A stretch of 63,886 bases of DNA from Capnocytophaga bilenii (GTDB lineage Bacteria; Bacteroidota; Bacteroidia; Flavobacteriales; Flavobacteriaceae). Under the pieces are notes generated by a model. That model saw nothing but the letters and a program-made list of their open reading frames with translations. It did no database searches and was not told the DNA's origin. The first letter of the stretch is position 1. The number at the start of each line of letters is the position of its first letter. The position numbers and the translations under genes are program-made. Of the stretch, positions 8,901 to 16,966 are shown piece after piece. The stretch spans positions 1-63,886 of the forward strand of contig NZ_JAGDYP010000010.1 of the NCBI RefSeq assembly GCF_017565765.1, in the 5' to 3' direction.

Positions 8901-10462
8901 TATTCTTTTACTTTCTTCTTTTTAAAGGTACTATACAAAAACCACAAAGCCAACGCTCCAAGCACATAATACAAGTATGATTTAGGCTCTCCATCTCCAT
9001 TAATAGTAGTAATAAGCCGTTCCCAACGTATCTTTTTAAAGCCCGATTGGTGTTTATCCAAGCTCATCCATATCAGTACAGGCTTACCCACTATATGGTC
9101 TTCGGGTACAAAGCCCCAAAAGCGGCTATCCTCAGAGTTATGGCGGTTATCCCCCATCATCCAATAGTAGTTTTGAGCAAAAGTATATTCTGTAGCCTTA
9201 TTACCATTGATAAATATATCATTCCCCTTCACCTCCAATGTATTATGCTCATAATCTTTGATAATACGCTTATACAAAGGCAAGTTTTCTACGTTTAGCG
9301 GCACTTTAGTTCCTTTTGCAGGAATGGTAATAGGACCATAGTTATCTTCATTCCACGCATATTGAGGCGAATGAGGGAATACTAACGGGTTATATACTCC
9401 CGCTTTGTTAATTTGTGGTATTACCGATTCTATATTGGGGTTATTTTTCAAATATTGAGCTACTTCTTGTGTAAGAGAGCTAAACATATAAGTATTTTCT
9501 ATAGGCTTACCTGTAGCATCTTCAAGTTGCCCAAAGGGGTCGGTTACGCCAAATTGTTGATACATCAGTTGTGGGGTAAGAACTATATGAGGTTTGGTAA
9601 CCACATAATACGATGTTTGGAGCTTAGCACGCACAGGATATACCTCTTTAGCTCCGTTTATCCACACATCGCCGTTTTTTATTTCCAAAACATCACCAGC
9701 TACTGCTACGGTGCGCTTCACATAGTTAGATTTTTTGTCAATAGGCTTATCAATATGTATTTTAGATTTATCCCTAAAAAATCGCACCGTATCGGTAGGC
9801 CAGTTGAATACAGTAATATCGTTGCGCTCTATTTTTTGCAGAGCAGGCAAACGAAAATAAGGTAGCTGTGGCACTTTAATATATGACCTTGTGCCTACCA
9901 ATGGAATCGAGTCGTGTACCATTGGTAATGATAGAGGTGTCATCGGGATACGCACTCCGTAATGAAATTTACTCACAAAGAGAAAATCGCCTACCAATAA
10001 GGTTTTTTCTAATGATGAAGTAGGAATCATATAAGGCTGAATAAAGTAGCTATGGATAACTGAGGCAGCTACTACAGCAAAGAGTACGGCATTCACCCAA
10101 GGCGATACGTTCTTTTTAATAACCTCATTATCTTTACCCAAATACTCTGTTTTAGGAAGATACATTACATAGGCAGTATAAAGCCCCAAAGTAAGAACAG
10201 AATACAGCGTATAGCGTTTTTTGCGGTAGCCAAACACGTGCAGCCATTCATAGGTCATTACTACATACATAATATTGCCTATCACAGGCATATATAGCAA
10301 GAAAAGCCACCACCAAGGGCGTCCTATAATTTTCAGGAATATCACCGTATTATAAAAAGGCACAAAAGCCTGCCAAGCTGCATAACCTGCCTTCTGATAG
10401 CCTTTCCAAAGAAAAAGCCCATTTAGTAATTGTGCTACGATTAAAATATATATGTACAACAT
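8900..10462 (-). CDS. lepB: Signal peptidase I, long Bacteroidota form
   Basis: Removes signal peptides from exported proteins at the outer face of the inner membrane. At 520 residues it is far longer than the E. coli enzyme: an N-terminal region of about 100 residues with three or four membrane segments, then a segment at 121-142 leading into the catalytic domain. IPTSSLEKTLLVGD holds the catalytic Ser near 150; SNYVKRTVAVAGD holds the catalytic Lys near 249; YWMMGDNRHNSEDSRFWG near 440-460 is the conserved C-terminal box. The insert between Lys and this box is unusually long. It lies 16 bases after the HAD gene and overlaps wbqC. Confidence 0.94.
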   Translation of the reverse strand: MLYIYILIVAQLLNGLFLWKGYQKAGYAAWQAFVPFYNTVIFLKIIGRPWWWLFLLYMPVIGNIMYVVMTYEWLHVFGYRKKRYTLYSVLTLGLYTAYVMYLPKTEYLGKDNEVIKKNVSPWVNAVLFAVVAASVIHSYFIQPYMIPTSSLEKTLLVGDFLFVSKFHYGVRIPMTPLSLPMVHDSIPLVGTRSYIKVPQLPYFRLPALQKIERNDITVFNWPTDTVRFFRDKSKIHIDKPIDKKSNYVKRTVAVAGDVLEIKNGDVWINGAKEVYPVRAKLQTSYYVVTKPHIVLTPQLMYQQFGVTDPFGQLEDATGKPIENTYMFSSLTQEVAQYLKNNPNIESVIPQINKAGVYNPLVFPHSPQYAWNEDNYGPITIPAKGTKVPLNVENLPLYKRIIKDYEHNTLEVKGNDIFINGNKATEYTFAQNYYWMMGDNRHNSEDSRFWGFVPEDHIVGKPVLIWMSLDKHQSGFKKIRWERLITTINGDGEPKSYLYYVLGALALWFLYSTFKKKKVKE

Positions 10463-10478
10463 TTTCTTTATTTTAGTA

Positions 10479-11294
10479 TTATTTGTTTATTTGTTTTTTA
10501 AGAAATTCTGCTACCCCATCTTCTTTGTGATGCAAGGTAACGTATTTAGCTATCTGTTTCACCTCTTCACGAGCATTGGCTACAGCTACACCGCAACCTA
10601 CCCCTTGTAGCATCTCCAAATCGTTGTAGTTATCACCAAAGGCTAATGCCTCTTCTAAGGAAAAATGATATATTTCATCCAAAATCACCTTTATCCCTGT
10701 TAGTTTAGATACACTCTTGTCCGAAAGCTCTATATAAGTTTCTTTTCCCCTATATATTTGCATCGCATCGGCAAATTGTTTGTTTAGCAAAGCAAACATT
10801 TTGCTTATGAGCTGTTCTTCTCCCATCAGCATTAGCTTGTGAGCCCCTTTTTGGGTAGGCTGCCATTGGGTAAGCACTTCGCGATTGGGTAGCACTTCTG
10901 GTTTCACCAAAGTATTGTTTTCCTCACGCTGTGCCCATTGGTCATATTCAGGCACATACCACTCGTTGTTGTTATAAAAACTGATGTGAATCTTCCCTTG
11001 AAAATACTGCTCATTTAGGGCAACTACTTTCTCTAAAACAGCAAACGGAATCGTTGTCGAGTGCAAAATACGTTCGCCGTTAGTTACCAGTCCGCCATTA
11101 TAGGCTATAAGCGGCAAACCATTGATACCCAAATCATTTTGCAAGTGGTACATTTGGCGCGGCATACGCGATGATACCAATATAAAAGGAATCTTTCCTG
11201 CGAGTTTTTTTACCTCGTTAATTGTGTTATTTGATAGCGCACGCAAGCCATTTAGCAACGTACCATCAATATCTGAAAAGATGATTTTATACAT
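10479..11294 (-). CDS. HAD-superfamily hydrolase, Cof type
   Basis: A 271-residue phosphatase-like protein of the Cof/YbjI subgroup. Motif I is FSDIDGTLLNG (6-16) with the nucleophilic Asp8 and acid Asp10; motif II is ILVSSRMPRQ (about 38-47); the C-terminal box AFGDNYNDLEMLQ (about 219-231) holds the metal-binding acids. Relatives dephosphorylate sugar phosphates or flavin intermediates; the substrate cannot be read from sequence. A minus-strand TATCTTTG (11334-11341) lies about 40 bases upstream, so it likely leads the HAD-lepB-wbqC transcript. Confidence 0.88.
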   Translation of the reverse strand: MYKIIFSDIDGTLLNGLRALSNNTINEVKKLAGKIPFILVSSRMPRQMYHLQNDLGINGLPLIAYNGGLVTNGERILHSTTIPFAVLEKVVALNEQYFQGKIHISFYNNNEWYVPEYDQWAQREENNTLVKPEVLPNREVLTQWQPTQKGAHKLMLMGEEQLISKMFALLNKQFADAMQIYRGKETYIELSDKSVSKLTGIKVILDEIYHFSLEEALAFGDNYNDLEMLQGVGCGVAVANAREEVKQIAKYVTLHHKEDGVAEFLKKQINK

Positions 11295-11375
11295 CGTTTT
11301 TATATTTTATTTTTTTTATTTCTATTTTGAGTGCAAAGATAATACCATTTTTTTATTTATTGGCTACAAATTCAA

Positions 11376-12077
11376 TTATATCCCTAACACTTCTTGCATT
11401 GTATGCACTCCTTTTTTGTTTACTAACCATTCAGCAGCTATTACCGCACCAAGAGCAAAGCCCGTACGGCTGTGGGCTGTGTGTTTAATCTCAATCGTAT
11501 CCACCTCGCTTTCGTAGGTAATAATGTGTGTCCCTGGGGTAGTGCCTATGCGTTTTGCCTCTATTGGGATAATCTTTTCATCGGCAGTAGCTCCCAGTTG
11601 CCAAGCGGTTTTATCGGTTTCTGCTATGATACCTTCTGCCAAAGTGATAGCTGTACCACTAGGGGCATCAAGTTTTTGGGTATGGTGTATTTCCTCTATA
11701 TGCACGTTATAGTTATGCAGGGGTGCCATTAGTTTGGCTAACGTTTTGTTCAGGGCAAAGAAGATATTCACCCCCACGCTGAAGTTAGAAGCGTACAGAA
11801 AAGCCGTATGATGCTCTTCACACACCTTTACAGCCTCGTCATAGTGAGCCAACCATCCCGTTGTACCAGCCACCACCGGCACACCTTGCGAAAGACTATG
11901 GGTTATATTCTGGTAGGCACTTTGTGGGGTGCTAAACTCAATTGCTATATCGGCAAGGGTGATATCGTAATCCGTATGAGGGCTATCTATTTTCAAAACA
12001 ATCTCGTGTCCGCGTTGGGTAGCTATTTGTTCAATAGCTTTTCCCATCTTGCCATAACCAAGTAATGCTATTTTCAT
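11376..12077 (-). CDS. dapB: 4-hydroxy-tetrahydrodipicolinate reductase
   Basis: Reduces hydroxy-tetrahydrodipicolinate in lysine and diaminopimelate synthesis. The 233 residues match the short Bacteroidota form. Visible motifs are the nucleotide-binding LLGYGKMGKAIE (4-15), DIAIEFSTPQSA, VAGTTGW (about 70-76), and the substrate box EEIHHTQKLDAPSGTAITL (about 128-146). It begins 6 bases after the NlpC/P60-like gene and ends before the HAD promoter. Confidence 0.95.
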   Translation of the reverse strand: MKIALLGYGKMGKAIEQIATQRGHEIVLKIDSPHTDYDITLADIAIEFSTPQSAYQNITHSLSQGVPVVAGTTGWLAHYDEAVKVCEEHHTAFLYASNFSVGVNIFFALNKTLAKLMAPLHNYNVHIEEIHHTQKLDAPSGTAITLAEGIIAETDKTAWQLGATADEKIIPIEAKRIGTTPGTHIITYESEVDTIEIKHTAHSRTGFALGAVIAAEWLVNKKGVHTMQEVLGI

Positions 12078-12083
12078 CTGTTG

Positions 12084-12845
12084 TTAAATGTCTATTTTTC
12101 TTAATAATCTAAGCTGATGTGTGTAGTTGCGCAGTTCGTTATTGAAGATACCTATATGGTCTAATCGGTCTATACGCACCTTGCCATACGAATGTATAAT
12201 TTTATTGTCGCCTAATAAAATACCTACGTGAATGATATTTCCTTCTTCGTCATCAAAAAAAGCCAAATCGCCTGCTTTGCTTTCTTCCAAAAAACTTATA
12301 GACGAGCCACAAGATGCCTGTGCTTGCGCCGTACGTGGCAAATGTACCCCACATAGTTTGAAAACAATTTGTACTAAGCCTGCCGCATCTATGCCAAAGG
12401 GTGTCCTACCTCCTGCCAAAAAAGGAACATTGATGTATTCTTTGGCAGTTGCTACTACACTTGGGTGGGGGGCTCGCTGGGTAGATTGCGAGGTGTGCAA
12501 CAAATGATTATGCGAAAAAGTAGCGCCTTTGGGTATGTGCAAGTAAAGGTCAGCGCCCGTTTTCAAGCGCAATTTTGTAAGCCATTTGTGTGCGTATTTC
12601 TCTTTCTTTTTCAGCGCTTTTTTATAATCTTTATCACTAATTTCGGTAAACTGATTAGTAGCTACCCACCCCTCACTATTGTCGTATAGCAAGCGTATCA
12701 AGCACCAATTATCGTGTTTTTCGGTTACCTGCAAAAGTTCGCCAAAAAGCAACTGAGTGCACATTTCGGCACTCTCGCAAGGCGATACCCGTACGGGTAC
12801 TACACTCAAATGACATATTCCATAAGGCGTTTCTAATATCTTCAT
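12084..12845 (-). CDS. NlpC/P60-fold protein lacking the catalytic Cys
   Basis: A 253-residue protein with an N-terminal SH3-like region (about 1-70) and a C-terminal NlpC/P60 domain (about 125-250). Active members are cysteine peptidases that cut peptidoglycan peptides. The usual active-site signature GIDCSG reads FGIDAAGLVQ here, so Ala154 (codon GCG) replaces the nucleophile; the common YLWGG is also changed to FLAGG. The His positions are kept (IIHVGI, His206; IIHSYGKVRID, His218). No signal peptide is evident. It lies between priA and dapB in one run. I infer a non-catalytic binding role, or an enzyme that has lost activity. Confidence 0.85.
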   Translation of the reverse strand: MKILETPYGICHLSVVPVRVSPCESAEMCTQLLFGELLQVTEKHDNWCLIRLLYDNSEGWVATNQFTEISDKDYKKALKKKEKYAHKWLTKLRLKTGADLYLHIPKGATFSHNHLLHTSQSTQRAPHPSVVATAKEYINVPFLAGGRTPFGIDAAGLVQIVFKLCGVHLPRTAQAQASCGSSISFLEESKAGDLAFFDDEEGNIIHVGILLGDNKIIHSYGKVRIDRLDHIGIFNNELRNYTHQLRLLRKIDI

Positions 12846-12869
12846 ATACTTTTTATTAGTACGAATTTT

Positions 12870-15326
12870 CTATTCTACAAAATACGACAAACGTATGGCT
12901 CTGAAATTGCCTATACTCTGAAAACTAACTTCTATGCGTTTTATTTGCTGTCTGGCTTGCTGAAATACAGCGTTTCGCAAGGGCAATTTCAGCAAAATCT
13001 CTTTTATATACTCATTCCTGATACGCGAAATAAGCGGAAATTCAGGACCCAACACTTCTATTTCAGAGCCGTTAGCAAAGGTTTCACGCAAGGCATTTGC
13101 CAGCCAAGCCGCTCCTTCGTTGATACGATTGAAATCGGAGTGCTTGAGCGTTATTTTTATCATCTGTACAAAAGGCGGATAGCGAAACGCTTGCCGTTCT
13201 TCTATTTGGTACTGATACATTGCTCTAAAATCGTGTCGCAATACTTGCTGAATCACAAAGTGCTGGGGGTTGTAGGTTTGTATCAGCACCTTCCCCTGCC
13301 TATCGCTTCTGCCTGCTCGCCCCGATACCTGCAAAAACAGCTGAAAACTGCGCTCGTAAGCCCTATAATCGGGGTAGTGAATAGAGGCATCGGCGTTCAT
13401 CACTCCCACAAGTCCTACATTGGCAAAGTCTAAGCCTTTGGTAATCATCTGTGTACCTACTAATATTTGTGTTTCCTGTTGCTCAAATTTTGCCAATATT
13501 TTTTCGTAACCATACTTGCCATTGGTAGTATCCTGATCCATACGGTCGGCAACCACATTGGGGAACAGCAAGTTCAGTTCGTCTGTTATTTGTTCGGTGC
13601 CAAATCCTTTGGTTTTCAAATCCACACTACCGCAAGCCACACAAGTTTTAGGCATCGGTATTACATAGCCGCAATAGTGGCAACGCAACTGCTGACTGCT
13701 TTGGTGATAGGTAAGACTCACATCGCAATGCGGACATTGGGGCACGGTACCACAATGCATACATTGCACTACAGGCGCATAACCTCGCTTGTTTTGGAAA
13801 AGCAGCACCTGCCTCCCCTCCCCTATTGTACGATTGACCTCTTCAATAAGCACATCCGAGAAATGCCCCGTCATTCGCTTTCTATGATGTTTGTCTTTAA
13901 TATCTATAAGAACCATTTCGGGGGGCAAAAAGCTCCCATAACGCTTTGCTAAATACACATAGCCATATTTTTCCTTCTTAACGTTGTGCATCGTTTCTAT
14001 TGAAGGGGTTGCTGTGCCTAATAGCGTTTTAGCATTCCATTGGCTAGCAAGCATTATAGCGGTGTCGCGCGCTTGCAAGTGTGGGGCTGGGTCAAACTGG
14101 CGATACGAATTGTCGTGCTCCTCATCTATAATCACCAATCCCAAATGAGTGTAAGGTAAAAATACTGCCGACCGCACCCCTACTATCAGTTGGGCTTTAG
14201 GCTTATTAGCAAGTACATTCTGCCATACCTCTACCCGCTCGTTGATGCTGTATTTAGAATGATATACCGATAGGTTTTTGCCAAAATGCTGCTTTAGCCT
14301 ATTGATAAGATGCACAGTAATAGCTATTTCAGGCAACAAATACAGCACCTGCTTGCCTTGTTGCAAATAGGCATCAATAAGCTCTATGTATATTTCGGTT
14401 TTCCCCGAAGCGGTTACTCCGTGCAGCAAAACCGTATTTTTGTGTTCTAATTGTAGTTTTATATGCTTTAATGCCTCCTGCTGAGCCTCTGTAAGGTTAT
14501 TTTTCTTGTCGGTTTGGTCTTCGGCAAAGCTAATTCGGTCTTTTTGAAGGTAATATTCTTCAAAAATTCCTTTATCTACTACTGCCTTTAGTATTGCAGG
14601 CGTTACTTCGGCTTTTTCTATCAAGGTTTCAGCCTTTAGGGGGGCTTTCTCTCGATTGATATAATCAAAATAAGCCATTAGCAGTTGTTTTTGCTTTACA
14701 GCCTTGTTCAGCAATGCCAACGCTTGCTGCAATCCCTCTTGCGATTGATAGGCTTCTGCCAAGCGAATGTATTTTATGAGTTTAGGCACATAGCGTTCGC
14801 GTAACTTTTCCGATAGTTTAGCAGCTCCCTTATCTACCAAGTTAGCAAGTACTTTCAGCGCCTTGCGTTTGGGGAGCAGCTGGTGTACTTCGCTCACTTT
14901 CAGTGCCGATTTGTAGTGCAGTGCCTCATACACCTGCCATTCATCATCGGTAAAACGCTCGGTAGGGAGGTCTTTTTCAGCCAATTCTATTACGGTTTCA
15001 CTTTCCAGCAAAAAAGCCACAGGCATAGCCGTTTTAAGCACTTCACCCAGCGAACACATATAAAAATTGGCTATCCATTGCCAATGCTCAAGCTGTTGAG
15101 GAGTAACAATAGGCTGCTCGTCTAGTATATAAGCAATTTCTTTGGTTTCGTAATTAGGCTCTTGGGTATGCACGGTATGTACTAAAGCTGTGTATATCTT
15201 TGCTTTGCCAAAAGGCACTGCCACACGCATCCCTTGTTGTAAGAAATGTGCTTCTTCCTCATTTACTTGGTAAGTGAACAACTTTGGCAACGACAAAGGC
15301 AAGATTACATCTACATAGTACATCAT
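12870..15326 (-). CDS. priA: Primosomal replication restart helicase PriA
   Basis: Superfamily 2 helicase that reloads the replisome at stalled forks. The 818 residues contain a DNA-binding N domain, Walker A LLHGVTASGKTEIYI (about 300-314), the DEEH box VIIDEEHDNSY (about 398-408), the paired zinc-binding region with CMHCG, CPHC, CHYCG and CVACG (about 525-575), and the helicase C motifs ILVGTQMITKGLDFANV and QVSGRAGRSDRQG. The start codon overlaps the brkB stop (ATGA), so the genes are translationally coupled. ATG 15323 is an alternative start. Confidence 0.97.
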   Translation of the reverse strand: MMYYVDVILPLSLPKLFTYQVNEEEAHFLQQGMRVAVPFGKAKIYTALVHTVHTQEPNYETKEIAYILDEQPIVTPQQLEHWQWIANFYMCSLGEVLKTAMPVAFLLESETVIELAEKDLPTERFTDDEWQVYEALHYKSALKVSEVHQLLPKRKALKVLANLVDKGAAKLSEKLRERYVPKLIKYIRLAEAYQSQEGLQQALALLNKAVKQKQLLMAYFDYINREKAPLKAETLIEKAEVTPAILKAVVDKGIFEEYYLQKDRISFAEDQTDKKNNLTEAQQEALKHIKLQLEHKNTVLLHGVTASGKTEIYIELIDAYLQQGKQVLYLLPEIAITVHLINRLKQHFGKNLSVYHSKYSINERVEVWQNVLANKPKAQLIVGVRSAVFLPYTHLGLVIIDEEHDNSYRQFDPAPHLQARDTAIMLASQWNAKTLLGTATPSIETMHNVKKEKYGYVYLAKRYGSFLPPEMVLIDIKDKHHRKRMTGHFSDVLIEEVNRTIGEGRQVLLFQNKRGYAPVVQCMHCGTVPQCPHCDVSLTYHQSSQQLRCHYCGYVIPMPKTCVACGSVDLKTKGFGTEQITDELNLLFPNVVADRMDQDTTNGKYGYEKILAKFEQQETQILVGTQMITKGLDFANVGLVGVMNADASIHYPDYRAYERSFQLFLQVSGRAGRSDRQGKVLIQTYNPQHFVIQQVLRHDFRAMYQYQIEERQAFRYPPFVQMIKITLKHSDFNRINEGAAWLANALRETFANGSEIEVLGPEFPLISRIRNEYIKEILLKLPLRNAVFQQARQQIKRIEVSFQSIGNFRAIRLSYFVE

Positions 15327-16234
15327 TCATTCTTTTTAAGTTGCATAAGAGCAGCATTAAGTTCAAAACCAAGTAGTAATATATTAGCATTCAGCCATAT
15401 ATACAACAAAAATATCAGCAATGCACCAATAGAGCCATAAAGTTGGTTATATTGTGAGAAATTTTCTATATAAATACCAAAAAGATAGGTAGTTAAACCA
15501 AACAGAAGCATTGTAAGCACCGAACCAGGAGAAAAGAACTTGCCTTGTTGCCCCTCAATAGTGCCAAAGTAAAACAATATTGATGTACCAAAATAGGTGA
15601 TAAGGGCTACAAAGCCTATTTTTGAAATTTGTAAAAGAGTTTCGTTGGTAGTAAGGAAATTAATTTTATCTAAGTAAGGCACTAAGTACACCTCGTAGTA
15701 AATAAACATAACTACAACAAAAAGTATGAGCAGTGCCAAAATGATAGCCACCATTAGGGCGTAGAGGTATTGCTTTATGTAAGTGCGTGTAATATGAATG
15801 TGATAAGAGAATTCAAAGCCTCCAAATATAGCCACAATGCCATTGGTCATCAAGAAAATAGAAAGAAAGAACACCGAAGAGAGCAAGCCACCGCGTTTTT
15901 TTTCGGCAATATCAAAGAAAATATTTGAAAAAAAATCGTGAGTACCTGGTGGCAACAAATCGTTGATAAACGACCAAAAATCCACCTGAAAGTTTTCTAT
16001 AGGGATATAAGGAATGAGGTTCAGTATAAAAAGGAGAAAAGGAAATATAGCCAAAAAGAAACTATAAGAAATAGCACTTGCGCGCGTAGTAACTGTCCCT
16101 TTGATTATACCTACGATATAAAGATGCAGCAAGTCATAAAGTGAGAAAGCATTTTTGGAGAGCCTCACGCTTTTAAGTAGTGCAACAAGCTGTTTCACAA
16201 TAGGAAGACTAATGAGCTTATCTTTTAAAATCAT
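15323..16234 (-). CDS. YihY/BrkB family inner-membrane protein
   Basis: A 303-residue membrane protein of the YihY (formerly RNase BN-like) family, whose function is unsettled. TTRASAISYSFFLAIFPFLLF (about 54-74, the RASAISYSFF signature) opens the first of about six membrane segments; the last ends in NANILLLGFELNAAL. A cytosolic N-terminus of about 45 residues precedes them. It follows a 46-codon frame by 14 bases and overlaps priA by four bases. Confidence 0.88.
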   Translation of the reverse strand: MILKDKLISLPIVKQLVALLKSVRLSKNAFSLYDLLHLYIVGIIKGTVTTRASAISYSFFLAIFPFLLFILNLIPYIPIENFQVDFWSFINDLLPPGTHDFFSNIFFDIAEKKRGGLLSSVFFLSIFLMTNGIVAIFGGFEFSYHIHITRTYIKQYLYALMVAIILALLILFVVVMFIYYEVYLVPYLDKINFLTTNETLLQISKIGFVALITYFGTSILFYFGTIEGQQGKFFSPGSVLTMLLFGLTTYLFGIYIENFSQYNQLYGSIGALLIFLLYIWLNANILLLGFELNAALMQLKKNE

Positions 16235-16248
16235 TGGTTATTAATTTG

Positions 16249-16389
16249 TTACGTTTTTTTTATATGTGAAATAAGAGAGCGTATGCCCCAATAAGGCAAG
16301 AGCACACAAAGCAACAAAAGCAGCCAAAATCCTATAAGAAAAATGGCTGTAAATAGCAAAAAACCTAAGTATTGAACTATTGGTAACAT
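16249..16389 (-). CDS. Putative 46-residue membrane protein
   Basis: Starts at ATG 16387-16389 and reads MLPIVQYLGFLLFTAIFLIG, followed by WLLLLLCVLLPYWG and a basic tail (ISHIKKT): one long or two short membrane segments. A perfect minus-strand promoter at 16411-16440 places the transcript start about 15 bases upstream, and brkB follows 14 bases downstream. The frame stays open further upstream through repeat sequence, but that part lies upstream of the promoter. It could be a real small protein or only the leader of the brkB transcript. Confidence 0.45.
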   Translation of the reverse strand: MLPIVQYLGFLLFTAIFLIGFWLLLLLCVLLPYWGIRSLISHIKKT

Positions 16390-16410
16390 ATAGGTTTGAT
16401 TATCACGGTG

Positions 16411-16440
16411 CAAATATAATAAAAAACAAGTAATTACCAA
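16411..16440 (-). promoter_or_regulatory. Promoter for the brkB-priA transcript
   Basis: On the minus strand, TTG (16438-16440), 19 bases, TATATTTG (16411-16418): an exact match to the Bacteroidota consensus. Confidence 0.75.
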
Positions 16441-16914
16441 ATTTTTTATTTTTATATACACCGCTGGCGCAAGCTTGTAGCTTGTACCCAATTCAAAATT
16501 CTTCTCAGCGAAGGATGAGCGAAGGTTGAGCGAAGGTTGAGCGAAGGATAAGCGAAGGATAAAAGCCTGTGCGGCTCGCACCGAGCTGGCGCAGCCGAGT
16601 ATGTGAAGCCTATACAGCGCCCCCCGCTGACGCCCAATTCAGAATTCAAAATTCAAAATTCAAAATTCTTCTCACCGAAGAATAAAGCACCAAAACTAAT
16701 AAATAATGAATATAAACTAACGATTGAAGACTTAAAATTATTAACTAAAAACTAAGTGTTATTTTTTGATGATAGCTCAAAAAACGAGGGTGTTTTTTAG
16801 CAAGTATGCAAAAAACACCCTCTCAAAAAGACCGTTTTTTAAAAGAATCTCAAAAACAAAAAAAATAGATTTTCTAAGAAAAATGTTAAATTTTATATTT
16901 TTTACATCAAAAAC
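16441..16914. repeat. Intergenic repeats and hairpin upstream of susC
   Basis: Contains module A in reverse (16461-16505), a TTCGCT/module B stretch in reverse (about 16510-16612), a run of GAATTTT-type heptamers in reverse (about 16637-16673), then AT-rich sequence with a perfect 13-bp hairpin (16786-16798 and 16810-16822, loop 11). A U run follows the hairpin only in the minus-strand direction. No gene is supported; a 62-codon frame at 16766 is low-complexity. Confidence 0.7.
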
Positions 16915-16945
16915 TTGCATATTACGAAACTTAACAATAATTTTG
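16915..16945 (+). promoter_or_regulatory. Promoter of susC/susD
   Basis: TTG (16915-16917), 20 bases, TAATTTTG (16938-16945); the expected transcript start is about 15 bases before the susC ATG. Confidence 0.6.
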
Positions 16946-16966
16946 CGACATTAAAACGAAACAATA

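Noticed and set aside
16390-16581. Upstream extension of the 46-residue frame
   Set aside because: It lies upstream of an exact promoter and consists of reverse-strand repeat sequence.
16766-16954. 62-codon frame upstream of susC
   Set aside because: Low-complexity Lys/Phe/Ile-rich translation across a hairpin and the susC promoter.
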